From assembly GCF_038002965.1 (NCBI RefSeq), contig NZ_JBBOOE010000001.1, positions 1,531,001 through 1,595,000 of the forward strand: a stretch of DNA of 64,000 nucleotides, written 5' to 3'. This document shows positions 48,622 through 57,234 of this stretch, in pieces. The translations under genes and the position numbers were made by a program. Below the pieces are notes generated by a model. It was given only the letters and a program-made list of their open reading frames with translations, ran no database searches and was not told the DNA's origin. The DNA is from Robertmurraya sp. FSL R5-0851 (GTDB taxonomy: Bacteria > Bacillota > Bacilli > Bacillales > Cytobacillaceae). The stretch's first letter is position 1, and each line of letters starts with the position of its first letter.

Positions 48622-48657
48622 AACTCCTTATTTCGATTAGAAATAAGGAGTTTTTTT
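48622..48657 (+). terminator. Intrinsic terminator after codY
   Basis: AACTCCTTATTTC pairs perfectly with GAAATAAGGAGTT around a five-base loop, followed by TTTTT. Very strong. Confidence 0.96.
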
Positions 48658-48688
48658 ATGGTACATTTCGACAGAATTCTACTTTTTC

Positions 48689-48717
48689 TTTACAATGAAA
48701 ATGTGTTCGCTTATTCT
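48689..48717 (+). promoter_or_regulatory. Candidate distal fla/che promoter
   Basis: TTTACA and TATTCT are 17 bases apart, about 300 bases ahead of flgB. A leader of this length would leave room for regulation, but the match is moderate. Confidence 0.4.
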
Positions 48718-48897
48718 AAATACACAATTACAAAAATAAGACATTCCTACTAGTTCCTTGTTCTTAGTAAACAAATGGACCTGATGAACTGAAAAATGTA
48801 AAAAATATGTACATGAATCCAATCTTTTCAGTTTTTGCTTATAGGACAAATCGATTAAAATAGGACTTATAGATTAAGTATTTCGCCCGTATTGAGA

Positions 48898-48926
48898 TAG
48901 ACATCCTATATGCGATTTATTAAAAT
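48898..48926 (+). promoter_or_regulatory. Candidate proximal fla/che promoter (sigma-A)
   Basis: TAGACA and TAAAAT are 17 bases apart, with a start expected near 48933, about 86 bases before flgB. The hexamers are the same as those of the sucC promoter in this window. Confidence 0.6.
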
Positions 48927-49018
48927 TAGTAGTATGATTGTTTTGCAGAATCCGACGTAAAACTACAAGTTTCTGCACCAATCAACAAATATATATATTT
49001 ATATATGAGGTGGAGAAC

Positions 49019-49411
49019 TTGAAGCTCTTTTCAAATACAATTAATACGCTTGAAAATGCGTTGAATTATTCTTCTACAAAACAAAAAGTGATCGCACAAA
49101 ATATATCGAATGCCGATACTCCGGGGTATAAGGCTAAAAACGTTAGTTTTAAGTCAGAACTCAACGATGCCATGTCGACTGTTACGGGGAATCAAACGAA
49201 CAGTAAGCATATTGCCATTCAAAGCTCAGGACGGGCAGGAGTAACAATAACTACAGATCGTACCACATCATACAATCACACGGGAAACAATGTTGATATT
49301 GATAAAGAAATGTCTGACCTTGCAACCAATCAAATTTATTATAATGCCATGATTGAACGAATTAGTGGGAAATTCAACTCGCTACAAACAGTCATAAAAG
49401 GAGGAAGATAA
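49019..49411 (+). CDS. flgB: Flagellar basal-body rod protein FlgB
   Basis: First gene of the fla/che operon; FlgB forms the proximal rod. TTG 49019 after TATATGAGGTGGAGAAC gives 130 residues starting LKLFSNTINTLENAL, as in Bacillus FlgB. The N-terminal rod motif QNISNADTPGYKAKNVSF and a C-terminal amphipathic helix are seen. The frame is open 27 codons further upstream to ATG 48938, but that part is the AT-rich leader and has no homology. It ends two bases before flgC. Confidence 0.94.
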   Translation: MKLFSNTINTLENALNYSSTKQKVIAQNISNADTPGYKAKNVSFKSELNDAMSTVTGNQTNSKHIAIQSSGRAGVTITTDRTTSYNHTGNNVDIDKEMSDLATNQIYYNAMIERISGKFNSLQTVIKGGR

Positions 49412-49413
49412 CC

Positions 49414-49842
49414 ATGTCTATTTTTCATAGCATCAATACTTCAGCATCTGCTTTAACGGCACAAAGATTGCGCATGGATGTTATCTCTTCCAATATGGCA
49501 AACGTAGACACAGCGGGTTATAGAAGGAAATCAGTTGTGCTTCAGCCCAAGGAAGGAAACTTTTCTTCTTTTATGAGCCAAGCAATGTCAAAACAAACGA
49601 CAGGTGTTGGAAACGGAGTAAAAGTTTCTAAAATTGTTGAAGACACAGAAACTCCTTTTAAACTTGTGTATGACCCTGAACATCCTGATTCGGATGAAAA
49701 TGGCTATGTAGAACTACCGAATGTTGATCCACTACGTGAAATGGTGGATTTAATTAGCGCGACTAGATCATATGAAGCAAACGTGACTGTAATGAACGCA
49801 TCTAAAGGAATGCTTATGAAAGCATTAGAGATCGGTAAATAA
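49414..49842 (+). CDS. flgC: Flagellar basal-body rod protein FlgC
   Basis: Proximal rod component, 142 residues. The N-terminal SSNMANVDTAGYRRKSVVLQ is the basal-body rod signature, VDLISATRSYEANVTVMNASKGM is the C-terminal helix that packs in the rod. AAAGGAGGAAG precedes the ATG within the end of flgB. Confidence 0.96.
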   Translation: MSIFHSINTSASALTAQRLRMDVISSNMANVDTAGYRRKSVVLQPKEGNFSSFMSQAMSKQTTGVGNGVKVSKIVEDTETPFKLVYDPEHPDSDENGYVELPNVDPLREMVDLISATRSYEANVTVMNASKGMLMKALEIGK

Positions 49843-49857
49843 AAGGGAGAATAAATA

Positions 49858-50163
49858 ATGACTATATCTATTCCATCTGTATCTAAAGTTTTTCAATCAA
49901 ATGCAGCAATTTCTACTCCATCTACTACACCATACGAAGCACAAAAGAGTTTTGCGTCCGTATTAAAGGATTCAATTGAAAAAGTTAATGAAGCACAAAA
50001 CCAATCAGATGTGATGACAGAGAAATTGGCAAGAGGCGAAAATGTAGATCTTCACCAAGTGATGATTGCAAGTCAAAAAGCAAGCATTACCATGTCAGCA
50101 ACGATTGAAGTGAGAAATAAAGTCATTGAAGCATATCAAGAAGTAATGAGAATGCAAGTTTAA
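49858..50163 (+). CDS. fliE: Flagellar hook-basal body protein FliE
   Basis: A 101-residue helical protein that joins the MS ring to the rod. FASVLKDSIEKVNEAQNQSD and the conserved DLHQVMIASQKASITMSATIEVRNKVIEAYQEVMRM end are diagnostic. It lies 15 bases after flgC; a hairpin separates it from fliF. Confidence 0.95.
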   Translation: MTISIPSVSKVFQSNAAISTPSTTPYEAQKSFASVLKDSIEKVNEAQNQSDVMTEKLARGENVDLHQVMIASQKASITMSATIEVRNKVIEAYQEVMRMQV

Positions 50164-50178
50164 TAGCTTTTGTGTTGG

Positions 50179-50199
50179 AAAGGTGCTTTTGGCACCTTT
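50179..50199 (+). other. Hairpin between fliE and fliF, possible attenuator
   Basis: AAAGGTGC pairs with GCACCTTT around TTTTG, followed by TGGC; the U-run is only four long and is partly within the stem. It lies 15 bases after fliE and 30 before fliF. It may cause partial termination or mark an RNA processing site. Confidence 0.5.
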
Positions 50200-50229
50200 T
50201 GGCATGACACACTGAACCGGAGGAACGTG

Positions 50230-51825
50230 ATGAACCAATTGCAAAAACAATTACATGCAATAAAAGAATATTGGACAAGTCGTTCTAAAAAGCAAAAAAT
50301 GTTCTTTGTTGGCGGTTTAGTGTCTTTAGTGACACTAATTTCATTAGTAACGTTTTTTGCAACTAGAATGACTTTAGAACCTTTATATAGTAATTTGTCG
50401 CCAGCCGAAACGGGGGCTATTAAAGAAAGCTTAGATGCAAGAGGAATTGTATCTGAGATTGCTGATAATGGAACGACGATATTGGCGCCTAAAGAGAGCA
50501 TTGATACGTTGAAGGTTGAACTTGCTGCGGAAGGAATACCTAATTCAGGAAGCATTGATTATTCATTTTTTAGTCAAAATGCAGGAATTGGAATGACTGA
50601 GAACGAGTTTAATGTCATGAAGCTTGACGCAATGCAAACAGAGTTAGCGAACTTAATGAAGGGTATAGAAGGGATTAATGATGCGAAGGTTATGATTAAT
50701 CTTCCAGAGAAAGGGATCTTTGTAACAGATGCATCAGAAGCGGCCAGTGCTTCTATTGTACTGAACACGAAACCTGGTTATGAATTTGAGGAAAGCCAGA
50801 TCAAAGCGTTGTACCATCTAGTATCAAAGAGTGTTCCCAACCTCCCTACAGATAATATCGTCATTACGAACCAAAACTTTGAGTACTTTGACTTAAATAA
50901 TGAAGAAAATTCTTCAGGTTCGACTTTTGCTGCTCAAAATGATATCAAAAAACAAATTGAACGTGATGTTCAACGCCAAGTACAAAGTATGCTTGGTACC
51001 TTAATGGGACAAGACAAAGTAGCAGTAATTGTTACTGCAGATGTTGACTTTACACAAGAAAATCGCGAAGAAAATCTTGTTACTCCTGTAGATGAAGAGA
51101 ACATGGAAGGTATTGCAGCAAGTGCCCAAAAAATCACTGAAACCTTTACAGGTGATGCAGCTGATGTGGGTGGCGAACCAGTTACAGAAGATGCAGCAGA
51201 CTCTCTTGGAACAGGTTACCTTGAGGGAGCAACTGGAACGGGTGATTATGAAAGAATTGAAGAGACAATCAACTATGAAGTGAATAAAATCCGTAAAGAA
51301 ATTGTTGAAAGTCCTTATAAAATTAGAGACTTAGGTATTCAGGTAATGGTAGAACCTCCAACGGCGGATGATCCTACTACTTTACCTCAAGAACGTGTGG
51401 ATGATATTACGCAAATGTTGGCATCAATTGTTCGTACTTCTATTGATAAAACAACGGTTGATGGTGAACTAACGGATGAGGCAATACAGGAAAAGATTCT
51501 TGTATCGGTTCAACCATTTAACGGGAAGGTAGAGCTTGAAGATACTCAGACGGCATCTATTCCATGGTGGGTATACGCAATCGGTGGAGTCCTTCTAGCT
51601 ACTATAATCGTGTTAATTATTCTGTTTATGAGAGCAAGAAAGAAGAAGGCACAAGAGCAAGAAGATGTAGCATTTGATCATTACACACCTATTTCTATTC
51701 GTGACATTGATGAAGATAAGGAAGAAACAGAAGGATCGTTGAGAAAGAAACAACTAGAAAAAATGGCGAAAGAAAAGCCAGAGGATTTCGCAAAACTATT
51801 GCGTTCATGGATTGCTGAAGACTAG
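50230..51825 (+). CDS. fliF: Flagellar MS-ring protein FliF
   Basis: Builds the membrane ring on which the flagellum assembles. 531 residues from ATG 50230 (MNQLQKQLHAIKEYW), with CCGGAGGAACGTG before it; an upstream in-frame ATG covers the intercistronic hairpin. Membrane segments lie at about 24-44 and 445-467; the ring-building domains between contain the PLYSNLSPAETGAI and MINLPEKGIFV segments. An acidic threonine/aspartate-rich stretch (about 275-360) is periplasm-facing in other bacteria. The C-terminal tail binds FliG. Confidence 0.97.
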   Translation: MNQLQKQLHAIKEYWTSRSKKQKMFFVGGLVSLVTLISLVTFFATRMTLEPLYSNLSPAETGAIKESLDARGIVSEIADNGTTILAPKESIDTLKVELAAEGIPNSGSIDYSFFSQNAGIGMTENEFNVMKLDAMQTELANLMKGIEGINDAKVMINLPEKGIFVTDASEAASASIVLNTKPGYEFEESQIKALYHLVSKSVPNLPTDNIVITNQNFEYFDLNNEENSSGSTFAAQNDIKKQIERDVQRQVQSMLGTLMGQDKVAVIVTADVDFTQENREENLVTPVDEENMEGIAASAQKITETFTGDAADVGGEPVTEDAADSLGTGYLEGATGTGDYERIEETINYEVNKIRKEIVESPYKIRDLGIQVMVEPPTADDPTTLPQERVDDITQMLASIVRTSIDKTTVDGELTDEAIQEKILVSVQPFNGKVELEDTQTASIPWWVYAIGGVLLATIIVLIILFMRARKKKAQEQEDVAFDHYTPISIRDIDEDKEETEGSLRKKQLEKMAKEKPEDFAKLLRSWIAED

Positions 51826-51834
51826 GAGGAGTGC

Positions 51835-52857
51835 GTGAAGGTGGCAAAAAGAGATCAAAAGGAATTAACAGGTAAACAAAAAGCAGCCATTCTTCTCATT
51901 TCACTTGGGCCGGATGTGTCTGCATCAGTATATAAACACTTAAGTGAAGAAGAGATAGAAAAATTAACGCTAGAAATTTCCGGGGTAAAAAAAGTGGAAT
52001 CTACTGCAAAAGAAGAAATTCTTGAAGAGTTTCATAATATTGCACTAGCTCAGGACTATATATCACAAGGCGGTATTGGGTATGCAAAAACGGTTCTTGA
52101 AAAAGCACTAGGGACTGAGCAGGCTGCTGTTATCATTAACCGTTTAACTTCATCCCTTCAAGTTCGACCTTTTGATTTTGCTAGAAAAGCGGATCCAGGA
52201 CAAATTTTTAATTTTATTCAAAATGAGCATCCGCAGACGATCGCACTTATTTTATCTTATTTGGATTCGGCCCAAGCAGGTCAAATTTTATCTGAGCTTC
52301 CTCAGGAAGTTCAAGCTGATATTGCTAGAAGAATTGCAGTAATGGATAGTACCTCTCCTGAAATAATCAATGAAGTTGAGCAAATTTTAGAACGAAAGCT
52401 GTCTGCATCTGTGACACAGGACTACACGCAAACAGGCGGTATTGAGGCTGTTGTGGAAGTGTTAAATGGAGTCGACCGTGCAACCGAAAGAACGATTCTA
52501 GATGCACTCGAAATTCAAGACCCAGAGTTAGCGGAAGAAATTAAGAAAAGAATGTTTGTCTTTGAAGATATTGTTACACTGGATAGCCGTGCAATTCAAA
52601 GGATTATTCGTGACTGTGATAATGAAGATCTAAAGCTGTCACTAAAAGTATCAAGCGACGAAGTCAAGGATATCGTGTTTGGAAATATGTCGAAACGTAT
52701 GGTTGAAAGCTTTAAGGATGAAATGGAGTTTATGGGACCAGTTCGTCTTCGTGATGTAGAGGAAGCACAGTCAAGAATCGTTGCCATCATTCGTCGTCTA
52801 GAGGAAGCAGGAGAAATTGTGGTTGCTCGTGGCGGAGGTGACGACATCATTGTCTAG
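51835..52857 (+). CDS. fliG: Flagellar motor switch protein FliG
   Basis: Torque-generating C-ring protein. The 340-residue sequence has the N-terminal FliF-binding domain (LTGKQKAAILLISLGPDV), the middle EHPQTIALILSYL motif and the C-terminal charged torque helix (about 285-325, DEMEFMGPVRLRDVEEAQ). GTG 51835 is well spaced from AGGAGG, but GTG 51841 gives 338 residues and VAKRDQKELTG, closer to B. subtilis; either is possible. Its 3' end overlaps fliH. Confidence 0.96.
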   Translation: MKVAKRDQKELTGKQKAAILLISLGPDVSASVYKHLSEEEIEKLTLEISGVKKVESTAKEEILEEFHNIALAQDYISQGGIGYAKTVLEKALGTEQAAVIINRLTSSLQVRPFDFARKADPGQIFNFIQNEHPQTIALILSYLDSAQAGQILSELPQEVQADIARRIAVMDSTSPEIINEVEQILERKLSASVTQDYTQTGGIEAVVEVLNGVDRATERTILDALEIQDPELAEEIKKRMFVFEDIVTLDSRAIQRIIRDCDNEDLKLSLKVSSDEVKDIVFGNMSKRMVESFKDEMEFMGPVRLRDVEEAQSRIVAIIRRLEEAGEIVVARGGGDDIIV

Positions 52858-53614
52858 GCTGATTAAATCCACGTGGGTTCCACAAGAATTTTCCAATGAA
52901 AACAAAGTGATTTCGATTAAATCAATTAAGAATCACACCGATGATACAGAAGAAGAGTCGTCTTTTGTAAGTTATCAAGAGAGAGAGAGGATTGTTGCAG
53001 CAGCGCAAAGTGAAGCTGACAGAATCGTCCAAGAAGCAAGGGAATATGCAGCGGGTGTTCGTGAACAGATGGAGCTTGAGCAACAATCGTTTCAGTTGGA
53101 GTTACAAACGATGGCAGAACAAGCTCAAAATGCAGGGTTTGTACAAGGTCATGAAGAAGGAAAACAGCTTGGATACAACGAAGCACAAGCCATCATTCAC
53201 CAGGCAAAGGAAACAGTTACCTTGGCAAAGTATGACTATGAGAAGAAGATTGAATCAAGCGAACGAACCATTTTGTCTCTTGCACTTAAAGTGGCTGAGA
53301 AAATTATTGCTGACACACTAACAGGTGACTCGGAGCAGTTTTTACCAATAGTGAAAAAAGCATTAAAAGAAGCAAGAGAATATCGTGAAATTCAGCTTCA
53401 CGTTCATCCATCACATTACGAATTTTTACTTGTCCAAAAGGAAGATCTAATTCGGATTTTCCCAAAGGAGACAGAATTATATATTTTTCCAGATAGTGAG
53501 CTAACAGAACAGAGCTGTATTATTGAATCTGCAAATGGTCGTATTGATGCAAGTGTGGATCAACAACTCGATGAAATCAAAAGAAAACTTTACGAGCTAT
53601 TGGAGAGTGAATAG
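52850..53614 (+). CDS. fliH: Flagellar export apparatus stator FliH
   Basis: Negative regulator and membrane anchor of the FliI ATPase. I place the start at TTG 52850 (LSRLIKSTWVPQEF), eight bases inside fliG, because GGCGGAGGTGACG lies at correct distance and Bacillus FliH proteins begin this way; the open frame to 52817 lies in fliG. The 254 residues include a long charged coiled coil (about 45-120) and the C-terminal FliI-binding part, starting LALKVAEKIIADTL. Confidence 0.9.
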   Translation: MSRLIKSTWVPQEFSNENKVISIKSIKNHTDDTEEESSFVSYQERERIVAAAQSEADRIVQEAREYAAGVREQMELEQQSFQLELQTMAEQAQNAGFVQGHEEGKQLGYNEAQAIIHQAKETVTLAKYDYEKKIESSERTILSLALKVAEKIIADTLTGDSEQFLPIVKKALKEAREYREIQLHVHPSHYEFLLVQKEDLIRIFPKETELYIFPDSELTEQSCIIESANGRIDASVDQQLDEIKRKLYELLESE

Positions 53615-53615
53615 A

Positions 53616-54929
53616 GTGCTAGCTGCCGATTTGTTGGGACAAATTGATCAGATGAAAACGTTTAAACGCTATGGAAGAGTAAAGCGTGTCGTGGGTCTAA
53701 TGATTGAATCGCAAGGACCAGAAAGCTCAATCGGTGATGTTTGTTACATTCATATCGGCAAAAACAACCGGAAAATTCAAGCTGAGGTTGTTGGATTTAA
53801 GGATGAAAATATACTGCTTATGCCCTATACAAGCTTAAATGAAATCTCACCAGGCTGTTTGGTAGAGGCAACATTGAAGCCTTTAGAGGTGAAGATAGGT
53901 CCAGCTTTAATCGGTAGCGTACTAGATTCTTTAGGGCAACCTCTCGACGGGAGTCAGCTTCCAAAAGGACTTGGATCAGTAGGAACAGACCAGGATCCAC
54001 CGAATCCTATGACAAGACCACCGATATCTGAACCTGTAGAAGTAGGGGTTCGATTAATCGATAGTCTTCTCACAGTCGGTATGGGTCAGCGTGTAGGGAT
54101 TTTTGCCGGAAGTGGTGTAGGGAAAAGTACATTGCTTGGAATGATTGCTCGTAATACAAATGCTGATTTGAATGTGATCGCATTAATTGGTGAACGTGGT
54201 CGTGAGGTTCGAGAGTTTATCGAGAAGGATTTAGGACCAGAGGGTTTAGCAAGGTCAATCGTTATTGTCGCAACTTCTGATCAGCCAGCACTAATGCGAA
54301 TAAAGGGTGCTTTTACAGCAACCGCGATAGCGGAGTATTTTCGTGATCGGGGTTTAAACGTCATGATGATGATGGATTCAGTAACAAGGGTTGCAATGGC
54401 CCAACGTGAGGTAGGGTTGGCTATCGGAGAGCCACCGACAACGAAAGGATATACACCCTCTGTATTTGCGATACTACCTAGATTGTTAGAAAGAACAGGT
54501 ACGAATGAACATGGATCAATTACTGCATTTTATACGGTACTAGTTGATGGAGATGACATGAACGAACCGATCGCCGATACCGTACGTGGGATATTGGACG
54601 GACACTTTGTTCTTGATCGATCATTAGCTAATAAGGGCCAGTATCCGGCTGTTAATGTGCTGAAAAGCGTGAGTAGAATTATGAACAATATAGTACCTGA
54701 AGCCCATAAAAAATCTGCTGAAAAACTGAGAGAGTTATTAAGTACCTATATCAATTCTGAGGATTTGATAAATATCGGGGCCTATAAACGTGGATCTTCT
54801 AAAGAAATAGATGATGCCATTGCTTCGTATCCTAAGATTATTTCGTTTATTAAGCAAGCAACTGATGAAAAGGTATCCTTTGAACAAGGTGTCCAATCGT
54901 TATATGAATTACTTGGAAGAAGTGACTAA
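53616..54929 (+). CDS. fliI: Flagellum-specific ATPase FliI
   Basis: Rotary-type ATPase that delivers export substrates. GTG 53616 (VLAADLLGQIDQMKTF, 437 residues) begins one base after fliH and follows GGAGAG; the longer open frame lies within fliH. The sequence shows GIFAGSGVGKSTLLGM (Walker A near 157), VIALIGERGREVREFIEKD, MMMDSVTRVAMAQRE and the FAILPRLLERTG loop. Very close to the B. subtilis protein. Confidence 0.97.
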   Translation: MLAADLLGQIDQMKTFKRYGRVKRVVGLMIESQGPESSIGDVCYIHIGKNNRKIQAEVVGFKDENILLMPYTSLNEISPGCLVEATLKPLEVKIGPALIGSVLDSLGQPLDGSQLPKGLGSVGTDQDPPNPMTRPPISEPVEVGVRLIDSLLTVGMGQRVGIFAGSGVGKSTLLGMIARNTNADLNVIALIGERGREVREFIEKDLGPEGLARSIVIVATSDQPALMRIKGAFTATAIAEYFRDRGLNVMMMMDSVTRVAMAQREVGLAIGEPPTTKGYTPSVFAILPRLLERTGTNEHGSITAFYTVLVDGDDMNEPIADTVRGILDGHFVLDRSLANKGQYPAVNVLKSVSRIMNNIVPEAHKKSAEKLRELLSTYINSEDLINIGAYKRGSSKEIDDAIASYPKIISFIKQATDEKVSFEQGVQSLYELLGRSD

Positions 54930-54931
54930 TA

Positions 54932-55375
54932 ATGAGATATGAGTTCAAGTTTCATAAAATCCTCGCTGTAAAAGAACGTGAAAAAGACGAAGCCGTTTCT
55001 ATCTACCAAGATTCAGTTCGAAAATTTGAAGAAGTGGCAGAAAAGCTTTATGAACTGTTAAAAAGGAAAGAGGATCTTGAAGTATATCAGTCCGAACGCC
55101 TACATGGGGGACTATCTATTCAAGAAATTCGTCATCACCAACAGTTCATTAGTAATATCGAAAAGATGATTGAACATTATCAAAAGATGGTTATCAACGC
55201 CAGAAACAGAATGCTTCTATTTCAGGAGAAATTGTTAGAAAAAAATATAGAAGTAAAAAAATATGAAAAAATCCGAGAAAAGGATTACTTGAAATTTACC
55301 GAGGATTTAAAAGTATTCGAAGGTAAACAGATGGACGATATCTCGATACAAATGTACATGAATCGAGAAGGTTAG
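54932..55375 (+). CDS. fliJ: Flagellar export chaperone FliJ
   Basis: A 147-residue protein predicted to be one long coiled coil, with almost no proline or glycine apart from HGGLS near residue 58. It begins YEFKFHKILAVKEREKDEAVS, the Bacillus FliJ pattern. It forms the central stalk of the FliI ring. It lies two bases after fliI. Confidence 0.93.
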   Translation: MRYEFKFHKILAVKEREKDEAVSIYQDSVRKFEEVAEKLYELLKRKEDLEVYQSERLHGGLSIQEIRHHQQFISNIEKMIEHYQKMVINARNRMLLFQEKLLEKNIEVKKYEKIREKDYLKFTEDLKVFEGKQMDDISIQMYMNREG

Positions 55376-55383
55376 GTGATTGA

Positions 55384-55983
55384 ATGGCAAAGGAAATTGA
55401 AGAAATAGAAGAAAAGAAATCAAATAAATTTCAAATGTTTATTTTTGTCTTTCTTATTCCCTTCTTGTTTTTAGTTACAGTTGCGTTAGTTGTTTTAAGC
55501 TTTGCTGGGGTAAACGTATTTGAAAAGTCCAAAGAGCTTAGTGCACAGATTCCATTTGTTTCCTCGCTAATTTCAGAAGAAGGAACACAAACGGAAGAAG
55601 AGTGGGAAAAGAGCATAATCGCATTAGAAGGTGAGATTAAGGATCGAGAGGCCAAGATTGAAAAGTTGGAATCCGAAATCGAAAGCAAAGATACTCAAGT
55701 AGAGCGATCAAATCTAGAAAAAGAACAATTGCAGCAGCAAATTGATGAACTCTTGGCCATTCAAGAAGAAAACAAGCGTGCGTTTAAAGATATTATTAAA
55801 ACGTATGAATCGATGTCGGCAAAAAAGGCGGCGCCAATTATTACAGCCATGAGTGAACAAGAAGCACTAAAAATTCTAACAACTATAAAATCAGATCAAC
55901 TCGCGGCGATTATGGAAAATATGACAGCAGAGGACGCTGCAAAATATACAGAGCTTCTTACCGCTGAAAACAACCAAGAGTAA
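55384..55983 (+). CDS. ylxF: YlxF, MotE-like flagellar operon protein
   Basis: A 199-residue protein between fliJ and fliK. A membrane anchor lies at about 18-40 (FIFVFLIPFLFLVTVALVV). It is followed by a coiled coil (about 75-130) and a C-terminal MgtE N-domain-like fold with AAPIITAMSEQEALKILTTI. This is the architecture of MotE-type proteins; in other bacteria these help stabilise or export motor proteins. Its role in Bacillus is not established to my knowledge. Confidence 0.88.
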   Translation: MAKEIEEIEEKKSNKFQMFIFVFLIPFLFLVTVALVVLSFAGVNVFEKSKELSAQIPFVSSLISEEGTQTEEEWEKSIIALEGEIKDREAKIEKLESEIESKDTQVERSNLEKEQLQQQIDELLAIQEENKRAFKDIIKTYESMSAKKAAPIITAMSEQEALKILTTIKSDQLAAIMENMTAEDAAKYTELLTAENNQE

Positions 55984-56019
55984 CGGTTTTGTTCATAAGA
56001 AGGAGGTGATATTGAAAAT

Positions 56020-57225
56020 ATGCAAATCGAGAGCTTAGGTTTCACTCAAAAGCTTGCTTCACAGTTGAACAAGGCTTCTACGAGCCAGGAGAAATCATCC
56101 TTTTCAAATCTTCTCCAATCAGCTACTGCTCCTGTAGAAGAGTCATCGAATGAACACACGACAGTGAAAATAACTGCTACAGACGTAAAAGAACTTTTAT
56201 CCCTTTTATCTAAAGAGGATCTCATAGAAGTGGAAGAGGGTTTACAGCTGCTGGATCAATTGATATCGAATAGTAACGAAGATTTACTTGCAATGATTGA
56301 GAATTATCTAGGAATGAGCCATACCCAATTTCAAAATTTGCTATCTAACGTAGTGGAGAAGCTCCAAGTTGAAGGTGGGGAAGGGCAAAGTGATTTAGCA
56401 AAGCTGCTTCAAGTCGTAGAAAAAATGAGTGAATTAACAGCGAACCAGCTAGGTAATGTTTTAGATAAGGACTCTTTAAAACTAATAAAGGTAACAAAGC
56501 TTTATGAACTAATGGCGAAAAATCAAGACTCATTAAATGGAGAATCTAATAAACTTGATTTTAAGTCATTAAGTGCAAAATTAACAATCATCCTTGAGGG
56601 AAACATGTTTAAAAGTGAGCAAACTGCTTCGAGACTAGCCTTTTTAAAACAAACTTTCTCTAGTATTATGACAAGTTCCTCTTCAAGAGAAGAATTAACG
56701 AGTACGCCTTCATCAAAATCAGATATGATTTCTGGTTCTGTACAATTTATGCAGATGTCAAGACCTGAACAATTAACGCTAACTCTTTCAAATGGATCAA
56801 AGCAAGTCCAATCGGAACAATTAATAAAGCAGTTTGAAAATATTTTAGCTAGAAGCCAATTTTCAAATGTTAATGGCGTTCAAAGATTGTTTTTACAGCT
56901 AAATCCAGGAAATTTAGGATCGCTACGCATTGAGATTATTCAACAGGATTCTGTCATGGTTGCGAAAATTGTCACATCAACGCAGGCGGCAAAGGAGGCA
57001 ATTGAAGGTCAACTTAATCATTTAAAGCAAGCCTTTAATTCTCAAAACATTCAGGTTGAACGCGTCGAGATTTCTCAACACACATCAGGTCAAGAGCGAT
57101 TCTTAAACCGAGACGGTGAACAACAACAAGCAAGGCAGGAACAAGCTGAACAAAAGGAAGAACAAACATCTGATCAAGTTTTTACCTCATCCTTTGAAGA
57201 AGCACTCTTAAATACGGAAGTGTAG
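56020..57225 (+). CDS. fliK: Flagellar hook-length control protein FliK
   Basis: Exported ruler that tells FlhB to switch from hook to filament substrates. The 401-residue protein has a flexible Ser/Gln-rich N-terminal part and the Flg_hook domain at about 285-355 (LFLQLNPGNLGSLRIEI, then AAKEAIEGQLNHLKQAF and VERVEISQ). A Gln/Glu-rich tail (QQQARQEQAEQKEEQ) follows. The ribosome binding site AAGGAGGTGAT is optimal. The flgD start follows directly. Confidence 0.94.
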   Translation: MQIESLGFTQKLASQLNKASTSQEKSSFSNLLQSATAPVEESSNEHTTVKITATDVKELLSLLSKEDLIEVEEGLQLLDQLISNSNEDLLAMIENYLGMSHTQFQNLLSNVVEKLQVEGGEGQSDLAKLLQVVEKMSELTANQLGNVLDKDSLKLIKVTKLYELMAKNQDSLNGESNKLDFKSLSAKLTIILEGNMFKSEQTASRLAFLKQTFSSIMTSSSSREELTSTPSSKSDMISGSVQFMQMSRPEQLTLTLSNGSKQVQSEQLIKQFENILARSQFSNVNGVQRLFLQLNPGNLGSLRIEIIQQDSVMVAKIVTSTQAAKEAIEGQLNHLKQAFNSQNIQVERVEISQHTSGQERFLNRDGEQQQARQEQAEQKEEQTSDQVFTSSFEEALLNTEV

Positions 57226-57234
57226 GTGAAAAAA

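Larger units (their letters stand above)
48658..49018 (+). other. Upstream region of the fla/che operon (361 bp)
   Basis: AT-rich control region with no credible gene. It holds two sigma-A-like promoters (listed separately), the pair CTGAAAA/TTTTCAG at about 48790-48833 that resembles CodY half-sites, and AAATATATATATTT next to the flgB ribosome binding site. I looked for a sigma-D box (TAAA, about 15 bases, GCCGATAT), known before flgB in B. subtilis, and found no acceptable match; GCCCGTAT at 48885 has no TAAA at the right distance. Confidence 0.6.

Noticed and set aside
48786..48840. CodY box upstream of flgB
   Set aside because: TGAAAAATG and CTTTTCAG resemble half-sites, but no 15-base match to AATTTTCWGAAAATT with three or fewer mismatches was found by eye.
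48881..48895. Sigma-D promoter at GCCCGTAT before flgB
   Set aside because: Two of eight -10 bases differ and no TAAA lies 14-16 bases upstream.
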